Part shown: piece after piece, positions 39,442-48,104 of the stretch
How positions within the stretch are numbered: position 1 is the first letter of the stretch
Layout: the number at the start of each line of letters is the position of its first letter
NCBI RefSeq assembly: GCF_003350295.1
Contig: NZ_QLYY01000005.1
Coordinates: forward strand, 186,001 to 250,000
Direction: 5' to 3'
DNA: 64,000 bases
DNA from: Vibrio tetraodonis
Lineage (GTDB): Bacteria > Pseudomonadota > Gammaproteobacteria > Enterobacterales > Vibrionaceae
Made by a program: the position numbers and the translations under genes
The notes under the pieces: model-generated
Databases searched by the model: none
The model's input: the letters and a program-made list of their open reading frames with translations, nothing else
What the model was told of the DNA's origin: nothing

Positions 39442-40914
39442 TTATTCGGCAGGTGTAATGCTTAGGTGAGCATCAGTAAAGCCAAGCTCTGCTAGTTCTT
39501 GCGCATCAAAGTTGGTTGTGATTTCGACATCACCAACTTGTTCACTGACCAGAGGCTCCGCTGAGCGCTTAACGCGATTACTTATCGGTGTGGCTTGACC
39601 AATTTCTATCGTACCAGCAAATTGTGATTCCGCATTAAAATCACCAGAAACACGAGAGTAAAATGGACGTAGGCTCTCTCCTGTCACAGTTTGCATATTT
39701 TCTAAGCCATTTTCAGTGATAGCCCAGCTCCAATCCCACCATTTGACTTCACCCGGAATATAACGGTGGTCCCATTGATAACGAATATCTGCTGATTTGT
39801 CGCTACCACGTCCCATAGTAAAAGTGTGTTTTACGTTAGGACGGTCATCTGGGTGAGAATGCCAAGCATTACCACTCCAACGTAAAAATCCATCAAATGT
39901 GACATCATAACTTACATCCGCACCAAAGCTGTATGGATAAGAAATACTCGAGCGATAAAGTTCGACACGAATTGGGATCTCAGAATTAGCAGGCACAGTT
40001 GGTCTTGCTTGGAGCGTCACCTGCTGGCTAGTTGAGGCGCCATTAGTGTTAGAGAAACTCTGATTAGCTTCAATTGAAATCGACAGCTTAGTCTTACCAA
40101 CCAAAGGCCACATAAATTCATTTTCTGTGGATACCGATTGAGCAAAACCATAGGTGTCAGTTTTAGACCAATTGGTTGACTCATCCAATGACAGATCCAC
40201 CACCACCTGCTGTGGAATGTCACTTCTATTGCGAGCAATCGCAGTCACCGTTTTTACCAGCTGGCGATCAGATTCGGTTATGTCACCGTGGGAGAAGTCG
40301 CTATTGTTGAGAGTATACGCAAAATTATTGATTGTGATTTTGCTTTTTTCATCACAGCGGTAGCCGTCGCACGAGCCATCCTTATTGCCTTGAATCACCC
40401 AACCGTCGCCTTCACGTCTAACATCCATATCTTCGCCGACAAATTGGCTATGGTTGCCACTAACCCAAGCGTAACCAAGGTAATGAGCAAGATAACTCAA
40501 TGGACGCACAAAGTTAGCGTGATCAGTTACCAGCGCATACTGAATGTCTACCTCATCACCTTCAGGAATGGATGCCTTAGGCATAGTGGTAATTTCAGAC
40601 ACCGCATTAACAGGGTAACACCAAGTGGTACTATTGGGAGTATCCTGCTTGATTCGACCGTGATAGCCAGGTCCCATGATCACCCAGTCATCTTTTAACC
40701 CAGTAATTTGCCACTGACCCATGCGAGAAACAATGTAGTCCTTTTGTGCATTTGCTTCGAAGCGGTCTATCGGGCGGTAACCCGTACGGCAGACATCTTC
40801 ACCCAGTTGATCCGTAACCAACTGGTCAGGATAAATCTTAGCCTGTGCGTTTGCAGACAGAACGGAAATAAGCACGGATGGAATCAAAACTTTAAAAGTA
40901 TTGGATGTTCTCAT
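39442..40914 (-). CDS. aerolysin-family pore-forming protoxin
   Basis: 490 residues closely resembling Aeromonas proaerolysin throughout. Signal peptide ends about ANAQA; mature start KIYPDQLVTD. Matching blocks include MGQWQITGL, WVIMGPGYHG, YLAHYLGYAWVSGNHSQ, SCDGYRC (disulfide pair) and VKWWDWSWAI. Four cysteines, as in aerolysin. Near the C-terminus RVKRS at about 447-451 matches the furin-like activation site, leaving a 40-residue propeptide. Known: secreted as a dimeric protoxin, binds glycosylphosphatidylinositol-anchored proteins, and after cleavage forms heptameric pores. It stands alone with its own terminator, next to accessory DNA. Confidence 0.95.
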   Translation of the reverse strand: MRTSNTFKVLIPSVLISVLSANAQAKIYPDQLVTDQLGEDVCRTGYRPIDRFEANAQKDYIVSRMGQWQITGLKDDWVIMGPGYHGRIKQDTPNSTTWCYPVNAVSEITTMPKASIPEGDEVDIQYALVTDHANFVRPLSYLAHYLGYAWVSGNHSQFVGEDMDVRREGDGWVIQGNKDGSCDGYRCDEKSKITINNFAYTLNNSDFSHGDITESDRQLVKTVTAIARNRSDIPQQVVVDLSLDESTNWSKTDTYGFAQSVSTENEFMWPLVGKTKLSISIEANQSFSNTNGASTSQQVTLQARPTVPANSEIPIRVELYRSSISYPYSFGADVSYDVTFDGFLRWSGNAWHSHPDDRPNVKHTFTMGRGSDKSADIRYQWDHRYIPGEVKWWDWSWAITENGLENMQTVTGESLRPFYSRVSGDFNAESQFAGTIEIGQATPISNRVKRSAEPLVSEQVGDVEITTNFDAQELAELGFTDAHLSITPAE

Positions 40915-41259
40915 AGCTCACACTCCTACTGTTAGTTCAGTCAATAGTGATCGCATAAATAGAATCAATAGTAAACAAATAAATTAACAATATTAACAAT
41001 AGTGTGGTTCAGGTATCATTTTTGTTTAAATATTCACCAAAAATATATAAACAGTCAGTTGATTTGTGTCAAGTGGGGAAGCTAAATCAGCATTGAGTGG
41101 CCTTTTAAAAGCACTCAGGCCTTTCCCAGCCTGAAACACATAGTCCTAGAAGGGGTATTTTAGAGGTTGCGTTACAAGGATGTTTCAAATGTAAAGCATT
41201 GATTTTACGAAGAGGATTAAACGGCGCCAAAAATTAAAGATTGGCGCCAGAGTGTTTTG
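40915..41259. other. intergenic region upstream of the aerolysin-family gene
   Basis: 345 bases. The part nearest the toxin is very AT-rich and must hold its promoter; no regulator site was recognised. At 41223-41248 an 8-bp stem GGCGCCAA / TTGGCGCC lies just past the stop of the next minus-strand gene and looks like its terminator. Confidence 0.5.
41223..41248 (-). terminator. terminator after the 133-residue membrane protein gene
   Basis: 8-bp stem GGCGCCAA / TTGGCGCC with a 10-base A/T-rich loop, followed on minus by GTTTAAT. Confidence 0.6.
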
Positions 41260-41661
41260 TTAGGATTGTAAACGCTCGATTTTTCCGTTTATGTCTTCAC
41301 GATACTTATCGAAGTTCTTAACCTTGGTGAGTTTACCCCCACAATTAATAGCCACAAGATATGCTATTAGAGATATCAAGCTAATAAAAATAGACGATAT
41401 ATCCTCCCCATCCGAAGCGATATTCATCAGCTGGTAAACCTGTGCAATAGCAATCAAAGCAAGTACCATAAGAATAGACTGACCAATGTAAATCATCAGA
41501 TACTTGTTATCACTGTGCAGTTTTTCTATTTGCTCAAGTCGCTGTTCCAAAGATGAAACCTTTTTAGCCTTACCCCAAACCCAAATTTTAATTACCCAAC
41601 CTTGATAGACAGGTATCGTTGCAATCAAACCAACAATTGCTACAAATTTTTCGAAAGTCAT
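41260..41661 (-). CDS. small membrane protein with coiled coil, unknown function
   Basis: 133 residues: N-terminal hydrophobic stretch (about 5-28), a short charged coiled coil (KKVSSLEQRLEQIEKL), then two membrane helices (about 55-75 and 88-106) and a charged tail. Not recognised. Codon composition is AT-rich like the next two genes, all on the minus strand, which suggests a common acquired origin. Gaps of 136 and 87 bases separate the three genes, so co-transcription is possible but not assured. Confidence 0.55.
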   Translation of the reverse strand: MTFEKFVAIVGLIATIPVYQGWVIKIWVWGKAKKVSSLEQRLEQIEKLHSDNKYLMIYIGQSILMVLALIAIAQVYQLMNIASDGEDISSIFISLISLIAYLVAINCGGKLTKVKNFDKYREDINGKIERLQS

Positions 41662-41797
41662 ATTTTTCCTGTTGTCTATGCCTACAATTTAAACACAGGT
41701 GCATTTTTTTGCATCTGAATCGAATGACTTGACTTGTAAGTTTTTAATTAAACACAAAAGAATTTGTAGTATTTTAATCATGTGCTAACTTGTTCTG

Positions 41798-42736
41798 TTA
41801 ATCAGTTGTTCCATAAATATCTTTTAAGTATAAGTACTCCGCCTCATCTGTGTTCATAGATGCTGAAAACCAAGACTTTGCATTACTCTCATTTCCCATT
41901 ACTAAGCTAACTCTCCCAATGAAAAATTCTAAAGCCGCTTTACTTGATGAGTTAATTCTCGATGCGTGTTGGACAACTAAACCCAGAAAGTCATAATATT
42001 TTTGAACTTCTTCTTGCGTATGGGAGTTCATCACCAATGAGTAAATATATGGACCTTGGGTATAGTATGTAAAATCATTACCGGTTGAATATCGACTAAC
42101 TAGTTGAGGAAAATCAACTTTTGTTGCTGCAAGTGTCAATTGAGTTGATTGGTCGATGCGAGCACTCATTAATGTATATATACCATTACTACTTATGGAT
42201 AAGCTTAAACCAACAACCATAGCAGCTACAGTCGCAGGCACCATAGCAGAATCAAAACGCTTAACGATACTTGTATCTTCCTTTGATTCCAAAATAGACT
42301 TGAACTGGTCAGGAGAACGAATAGTCACCTCTGGCTTATTAGGAATATGAAATCTATCTTCCATAATAGTTGTGATAGACACATAGTCTTTAAACTTCAA
42401 AAATGGGATTTTAACTTCTATGCTGTCTCCCAATTCATCAATATCGTAATCTAAACCCGTAGTAGAGTTAACACCACTATTCTTTATATCGACACCTAAA
42501 GACTTAATCCTAATCGTAATATTTTTGACAGTTTTAGAGGAAGGGTTATGCACCTCAATTACATTTGCGCCGATCTTGTTATCATTCAAAGTAATTGGGA
42601 TAGATTCCTTTATTGAATAGCTCAACTTAGGCTTAATTTTTTTAAAATACTCAACTGTAATTCCAGCCAAAACTGTTACAACTAATGTGACTATTGCTGT
42701 GGCAATAATCATTTCGATATTTTCCATACTATTCAA
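41798..42736 (-). CDS. membrane-anchored protein of unknown function
   Basis: 312 residues. One N-terminal helix (MIIATAIVTLVVTVLAGITV), then a beta-rich region (about 35-140) resembling an immunoglobulin-like or arrestin-like fold by its pattern of strands, a second hydrophobic segment (about 167-190), and a helical C-terminus ending in TPR-like helices (ALEFFIGRVSLVMGNESNAKSWFSAS). No enzyme motif seen. Not recognised. Confidence 0.5.
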   Translation of the reverse strand: MNSMENIEMIIATAIVTLVVTVLAGITVEYFKKIKPKLSYSIKESIPITLNDNKIGANVIEVHNPSSKTVKNITIRIKSLGVDIKNSGVNSTTGLDYDIDELGDSIEVKIPFLKFKDYVSITTIMEDRFHIPNKPEVTIRSPDQFKSILESKEDTSIVKRFDSAMVPATVAAMVVGLSLSISSNGIYTLMSARIDQSTQLTLAATKVDFPQLVSRYSTGNDFTYYTQGPYIYSLVMNSHTQEEVQKYYDFLGLVVQHASRINSSSKAALEFFIGRVSLVMGNESNAKSWFSASMNTDEAEYLYLKDIYGTTD

Positions 42737-42823
42737 ACTCTCTAAGTATTTGGTTCTACCTGTCTACAGGAGCCAATACGAAAGACCTAAGCGACAGTTG
42801 TATTATCTATTTATCTGGCTTTA

Positions 42824-43831
42824 TTAACTGATGAAAATTTGCTTAGATAGCTCATTTGAGACTAATGCAACTGTAATTGAGAAAAGAATATAAGCGATTG
42901 ACTTCACTATATTCTTCTTGACGCTAGATGATGACTCTGTCGCTAACCGACGATCAGCACCTGAAAAGTCTATGTAAGAAAGTTGATAGATGCTATCAAG
43001 ATGCCGCTCAGATTTGTAACCAATAAACCTACCAAATTTAAACAGAAGAAAGTTAAATAAAAAAGCTATCAACACAAATGAGGCTGTGGTTGTAGGTTCT
43101 GGGTTCTCAAAATAAGAAGACACATGTTGATTAGTGAAATATGCTCCTATTGCAAGAAGACTATACTGACCTATCAGGGGTAGATATTTCGACGTCGGCC
43201 TAACCCATTTTAGGACTGGGTTCATACTAGTAACTTCTAGGCAGTCAATCCAATTTTTAATAACAGACATAAATGAGTTAGCGACTGTAATATCAACAAA
43301 GTCTACAGAAGCTCTGCACGTAAACTTACTTTCAAACTGCCACAAAGGAATAGAGAAAGGAATGACATCGATTTGCTCTTTCATCCCTTCAACCTTTGCA
43401 GAGCGTGAAGCAAGTAATATGTTGATTCTGTATTCCTGTGGTTTATGGGTCTGTGGTAGAACTACAAGAAGATTGTAACTAATAGCAACTTCTTCAACGG
43501 GTTGCCCCTTTGAACCAGCATGTGCCATAAATCTCTCTATGGAGCTAAATCTTTCGCTAGAATCATTTACATACTCAACTGAGAATGAAGCATTGGCCGA
43601 CTGCACATTATATTGAGTAGTAGACTGAATAATCCGGTGATGTAGTTGACTGATATTATCCATCGTAAGAATAAACGACGGGTTAAAATCTTCAGTTACT
43701 CTTTCAGACTTACCTGTAATTTCATTGTAGAATGCTTGGGCTAGCTTAAAGCTGATAGCCTGATTCGAGCTATCATCTCCAAGAATTATTTCTTTATCCT
43801 CAGGTGTTTCAGAAGTAATTATCTCTGTCAT
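42824..43831 (-). CDS. multi-helix membrane protein of unknown function
   Basis: 335 residues. A soluble N-terminal half of about 200 residues with alternating strands (ISYNLLVVLPQT, YRINILLAS), then hydrophobic segments near 220-233, 247-265 and 310-328. No catalytic motif seen. It lies upstream of the 312- and 133-residue membrane proteins on the same strand. Not recognised; the grouping suggests a membrane complex. Confidence 0.5.
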   Translation of the reverse strand: MTEIITSETPEDKEIILGDDSSNQAISFKLAQAFYNEITGKSERVTEDFNPSFILTMDNISQLHHRIIQSTTQYNVQSANASFSVEYVNDSSERFSSIERFMAHAGSKGQPVEEVAISYNLLVVLPQTHKPQEYRINILLASRSAKVEGMKEQIDVIPFSIPLWQFESKFTCRASVDFVDITVANSFMSVIKNWIDCLEVTSMNPVLKWVRPTSKYLPLIGQYSLLAIGAYFTNQHVSSYFENPEPTTTASFVLIAFLFNFLLFKFGRFIGYKSERHLDSIYQLSYIDFSGADRRLATESSSSVKKNIVKSIAYILFSITVALVSNELSKQIFIS

Positions 43832-44220
43832 TGTTCCTCCGACTTTTGCACAGATAATATTTTTTATTACCGGTCGTTTCTCTTTCGGAAAGCTCAGATT
43901 TCACCGAATCTACCATAAGCAAACAATAAATAAAAAATATGAAACAATTTGCAAACATTAGATCACATAATAAATATCAAAAACACATAGGGTACAAATT
44001 ACCTCTGTCTCCATCTCAGTCCTGAAGAACCGAGAGAACATTTTGTTTCTTGGTTTCAATTAAGATTGATAAGTACTGATATGACCCAATACTTAGATGA
44101 GAGAAGTTCTCTCTGCTCTGGGTGTTACAAGAACATGTTCATCTCAATGAGCTGCGCCAACTACTGTGTTTCCGTTTGATTAGAGTAATTGACCAGCTCA
44201 TCTGAGAAATCAACGGCGCT
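43832..44220. other. intergenic region, possible decayed DNA
   Basis: 389 bases with no intact frame. The left part is AT-rich promoter-like DNA. The right part (about 44020-44220) has a less biased base mix and might be remnant coding sequence, but no family was recognised in any frame. Confidence 0.35.
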
Positions 44221-45474
44221 TTAATCAGTACTTGCTGCTGGATGGGTTGATTGATAAAGCTTACCTATCATCAGCTTATCTAAATCTGAAAAAGCATCAT
44301 TGTTCTGGTACGATATCAGGCCACCATTCGGCAGACTGTTATAGTTCATTATCGACTGAACCTGATTACTTTGGTGTCGCAGACCAAATGCGTGTAATGC
44401 TTCATGTATCACCACATGGTAACTGTGGTTCCAAGTAAATAGCCTACCGGTATTGGTGATAAACTCATTTCTCCCATTCTGGAAGATGGTGTATGCACCT
44501 TGTGATGCTTGGTTAGGATCTCGTTTGAAAACCATCTTAGCCTTGCTTAAATCACTCGTGTACTCAAAGCTTGTACCCTCATATCCTGCACCAACTAACG
44601 CGTTAGCTAATTTGTTGAGTTGAGTGGTTACCTCTGTCGTTTCGAGATTGATATCATTTTGAGCCCAACCGCTGAGATTGGTAAAAGAAGGATCGAACCC
44701 ATAATAATTTTTCTGACCTAGCTGAAGTCTTCCTGACTGGTTTGAACCTCTTGGATACGTTTCAAGCTCTTTTGAAAAAACGACAAAGTTCTGATTTGTG
44801 ACAACGTCTCTCTGATTACTAGCGCTTACTTCTTTGTTATCGTGGTCGTTATAAAAGAAGTGGATCGGCTCTATGTGTTCTGCCGAGAAGAAATTATTGG
44901 CTATCTCCTCCATGGTGAACCAAATGGGTTTGGCTGTCGAAAGGCTGCTACCTATCTCAAACTTATGGTCAGCCTGTGCAGAAATATCGAAAGAAAGGTA
45001 ATAGTGATAATCCCGACCGTGACCACCTTGTTTCTCTTCACTAACCACTTCGTTTGAAACAATATCGCTAAATGCTGCTGGCGCGGTTGACGACCGATGT
45101 GCACGACTAAAGGCTATCTTTCCTGTGTCATTTTCTAGAGCGTAGTTATCAGCGACGACACTACGCTGACCATAGTGAACGCGTAAAGTTAGATGATTCT
45201 TGATGTAGTCAATAACAGTACTACCTGCTTTGACTATCTGCTCCTTTCCAACTTTGGAGATATGAATTCTTAACTTATACTTCAGCCTTAACTTGCTGAC
45301 CTTATAATACCCGTCACTATTCAGTGCCCCGACATTATCGTCAGTACTGATGGTCAAAGGGGAGTCTTGCCAACCATTTGAACTGTAATCATAAAATGAC
45401 AGTCCAACTTTCTCAGAATGTAATTCGACAGCTGGTTGTTCAGATTCTCTGGTTTCTACTGCATCGGTTACCAT
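44221..45474 (-). CDS. matrixin-like zinc metalloprotease (M10/metzincin)
   Basis: 417 residues. The C-terminal part has the full metzincin zinc site HEALHAFGLRH (His357, Glu358, His361, His367) and the Met-turn SIMNY (Met376). The middle part (about 265-350) fits the catalytic domain start (SGWAQNDINLETTEVTTQLNKLANAL). The N-terminal ~250 residues are beta-rich and unrecognised. No signal peptide, no RTX repeats and no visible cysteine-switch propeptide, unlike serralysins or matrix metalloproteases. It may leave by a leaderless route or act inside a larger complex. Confidence 0.75.
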   Translation of the reverse strand: MVTDAVETRESEQPAVELHSEKVGLSFYDYSSNGWQDSPLTISTDDNVGALNSDGYYKVSKLRLKYKLRIHISKVGKEQIVKAGSTVIDYIKNHLTLRVHYGQRSVVADNYALENDTGKIAFSRAHRSSTAPAAFSDIVSNEVVSEEKQGGHGRDYHYYLSFDISAQADHKFEIGSSLSTAKPIWFTMEEIANNFFSAEHIEPIHFFYNDHDNKEVSASNQRDVVTNQNFVVFSKELETYPRGSNQSGRLQLGQKNYYGFDPSFTNLSGWAQNDINLETTEVTTQLNKLANALVGAGYEGTSFEYTSDLSKAKMVFKRDPNQASQGAYTIFQNGRNEFITNTGRLFTWNHSYHVVIHEALHAFGLRHQSNQVQSIMNYNSLPNGGLISYQNNDAFSDLDKLMIGKLYQSTHPAASTD

Positions 45475-45976
45475 GGTCGATTTCCTTTATTCAACGTTTT
45501 TGTGGAACTCATTATTACGTGGCTCACTAACGAAAACCTGCCCCAAATAAAGTCATCGCCAGTACAACAATTTCTACCACTGGCAGTCATCATACTCCCC
45601 ACACATACGAATCTAAACGCTTATGTGTGCATATGAGTTGATCAAGAACATGGAATACGATAAAAAAGCAAATCACTGATAATATTGTCTTTAGATGATA
45701 ATATTAGCCGTAAAAGTGACGGATTTTAAACAAAGTACAGAATTGCATAGTGAGTCCCATCACCACATCAGTGAATAAAGTTAAGATTCATGGGAAAACA
45801 TAAACATACATCCGATATAGAGTTTTACTCCATACCGATACATGCTAAATTCCTATTGATTATTAACTCAATTAATGTAGTTTGGAATATTATCAACACA
45901 TTGCTATTGAGTGTTTCGCAAAACATTGAACATTAGTGAGTAGCAAAAAGTCGGCGAATTAGGTAGGTGGTAAACT
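45475..45976. other. intergenic region between divergent accessory genes
   Basis: About 500 AT-rich bases between the metalloprotease (minus) and the cysteine-rich secreted protein (plus). No gene, repeat or defined regulator site was recognised beyond generic promoter-like DNA. Confidence 0.45.
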
Positions 45977-46921
45977 ATGAAAATCATTCAATTTCTTACT
46001 TTGCTATGGGCACCTTTGATGCTCGCCCCACCTATCGCGATTGCCAGTGAAAATGAATCACAGAGCCTTGAGGAACAAGCATCGGAAGTTTCTCAAACGT
46101 CCACTCGTCTTTCATGCAATTCATGGAGTACGCCAGGCAATTTTACCTGTGACTTCTTGGATAAAAAGCCAGAAATTGGCTGCGACGAATGCTATATGGG
46201 CACTTTCTCTAAAGGCTGGACGATTAAAGGTAGTTGGAGCGGTGATTTTAATTGGTTTGGAAAGTGCGCTGCCGTAGATAACTCGACAACTACGCATATC
46301 AAACAGATCAGTGTCGCTGGATTACCCATGCCACATGTCGAAGTTACCCATACTGTTAACAAAGCCTGTACCGACGAAACCGGTAAGTCATGGGCCCAAG
46401 GTGATAAAATTGGCTCCATGATAGATTATGATGCCTATATCCCGCCATCGGATTACTTTTCGGAAACATGGTCCACTAACTCATATTCTAATGTGAAGAA
46501 GAAGCAATGCTCGCAAATCAATTCTCATGGTTCTTTAGTATGGGTATGTAGCGAGTACTTTCTCCTTAATGGAGCCTACGAGTACTACGTTGATTGGGAG
46601 GATTTTTCTAAAGCATCTGGGCGCTGTGCCAATAGCGGTTGGGAGCTTCCACCCTATCAAATAATCATTGATTATCTTAATGACAAAAACACCAAGCCTT
46701 CAAATCAAGAGCCCATGCATGAACGATATGTATGGAGTGCAGAGAGCAACGAGCCTGGCAGTCGATATGCTGTGTACAATAATTGGTCTTATGATTGGGT
46801 AAAAGGCACTCGTGCAGAAACAGATGGCGCTTATACCTTCTGCGTACCTCATGATCCTTATATGGAATCGTGTCCGATTGAAAATACCGCGAATTCCGAA
46901 AGTTGTTTTTATAAAGATTAA
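45977..46921 (+). CDS. secreted cysteine-rich protein with lectin-like C-terminal region
   Basis: 314 residues with a signal peptide (core LTLLWAPLMLAPPIAIA). More than a dozen cysteines are spread over the mature part (SCNSWSTPGNFTCDF, EIGCDECYMG), implying several disulfides. The C-terminal third (DFSKASGRCANSGWELPPYQ ... RYVWSAES ... FCVPH) resembles the C-type-lectin or formylglycine-like fold seen in Vibrio adhesins and DUF1566-like proteins. Function not known; binding or adhesion is a guess from fold. A hairpin follows. Confidence 0.6.
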   Translation: MKIIQFLTLLWAPLMLAPPIAIASENESQSLEEQASEVSQTSTRLSCNSWSTPGNFTCDFLDKKPEIGCDECYMGTFSKGWTIKGSWSGDFNWFGKCAAVDNSTTTHIKQISVAGLPMPHVEVTHTVNKACTDETGKSWAQGDKIGSMIDYDAYIPPSDYFSETWSTNSYSNVKKKQCSQINSHGSLVWVCSEYFLLNGAYEYYVDWEDFSKASGRCANSGWELPPYQIIIDYLNDKNTKPSNQEPMHERYVWSAESNEPGSRYAVYNNWSYDWVKGTRAETDGAYTFCVPHDPYMESCPIENTANSESCFYKD

Positions 46922-46974
46922 TAGAAAAGTCTTGGAGACAAACAACCAAACCTTGGTCGATACATTCGGTAGTC

Positions 46975-47007
46975 AAACACGATCTAGAGCGTCCTCGATC
47001 GTGTTTT
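46975..47007 (+). terminator. hairpin after the cysteine-rich protein gene
   Basis: 10-bp stem AAACACGATC / GATCGTGTTT with a 12-base loop and a short T-run. A second small hairpin GGTCTCGTGAGACC follows at once. Confidence 0.6.
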
Positions 47008-47070
47008 AGGTCTCGTGAGACCTAGCTTTAGTCCATATTAGCTCCAATCAATTCAGTCGGAGCTAAAATC

Positions 47071-48087
47071 ATGAAATGGACATATTTTCTGTTCGCATCC
47101 TTATTTTTTCTTTGCGCTACCGTCACTGCTTCAGGTGTTGGATTCACACAAATCACCTTAACCGATGACCCTCATCGACCACTAAATACCGCTATTTGGT
47201 ATCCTACACAAGATGTTTCAGCGACAACCTTGATTGGTGACAACCCAGCTTTCGTTGGAACGCATTTGATTAAAGGTGCCCATATCAAATCAGGCATATT
47301 TCCTGTGGTGGTGTTATCACACGGCTACCGAGGAAACTGGCGAAACCAAAACTGGTTGGCAACCGGGCTTGCTAAGCGCGGCTACATAGTAGCGGCCGCT
47401 GATCATCCGGGAACTACCTCTTTCGACCAATCATCCGTCCAAGCCGCAAAATGGTGGGAAAGACCGCAAGATGTGTCACGCATTCTGGATTATTTATTAA
47501 CCGCAACCAAATGGAAACCATCTACTAACCCTAGCGATATTACTGCGATTGGACATTCATTGGGCGGCTGGACAGTGATGTTATTGGCTGGAGCGAAAAT
47601 AGATAGAGCAAGGTTTGAGGCTGATTGTCTACTATACCCTAACCCAAGAACCTGTGGACTGTCTCAAGAGCTTGGGTTATCAAGGGACCAAGTCTCAGAG
47701 CCACACAATAAAGCGCTGCGAGATCCGCGAATCAAGCGTATCGTGAGTCTGGATTTAGGTCTTGCTCGAAGCTTTTCTACCGAGAGTTTAAGAGACATTA
47801 ATGTACCAAGCTTAATACTCGCGGCTGGCGTCGATATAGGCGATCTGCCTCAGGCATTAGAGTCTGGCTATATTGCTGAGCACATATCTCTAAATTTAAG
47901 ACGCTACAAAGTCTATGAAAAAGCGGCCCATTTCAGTTTTATGCAAGACTGTAAACTCGGAGCAGAGGTTATGCTCGAAAATGAGGTATCAGGCGATGGC
48001 ATTATTTGCAAAGATGGCATAGGTGCATCGCGCCGCGAGCTACATCAATTGATGTTAAATGACATCCTTAACTTTCTAAACCGCTAA
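47071..48087 (+). CDS. secreted alpha/beta hydrolase (PAF-acetylhydrolase/dienelactone-hydrolase-like)
   Basis: 338 residues with signal peptide (YFLFASLFFLCATVTA). Nucleophile elbow GHSLGG with Ser163; oxyanion region VVVLSHGYRGN; likely catalytic His in KAAHFSFMQDC. The start PHRPLNTAIWYPT is typical of the platelet-activating-factor-acetylhydrolase-like group. Known: serine esterase or lipase chemistry; the substrate of bacterial members is usually undefined. Lies in the toxin/protease accessory stretch, so a secreted lipid-acting role is plausible but unproven. Confidence 0.75.
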   Translation: MKWTYFLFASLFFLCATVTASGVGFTQITLTDDPHRPLNTAIWYPTQDVSATTLIGDNPAFVGTHLIKGAHIKSGIFPVVVLSHGYRGNWRNQNWLATGLAKRGYIVAAADHPGTTSFDQSSVQAAKWWERPQDVSRILDYLLTATKWKPSTNPSDITAIGHSLGGWTVMLLAGAKIDRARFEADCLLYPNPRTCGLSQELGLSRDQVSEPHNKALRDPRIKRIVSLDLGLARSFSTESLRDINVPSLILAAGVDIGDLPQALESGYIAEHISLNLRRYKVYEKAAHFSFMQDCKLGAEVMLENEVSGDGIICKDGIGASRRELHQLMLNDILNFLNR

Positions 48088-48104
48088 ACAGCAAGCAAAC
48101 CGAT

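Noticed and set aside
44020..44220. Possible transposase remnant downstream of the metalloprotease
   Set aside because: No recognisable transposase motif or terminal repeats in any frame; left as unassigned DNA.
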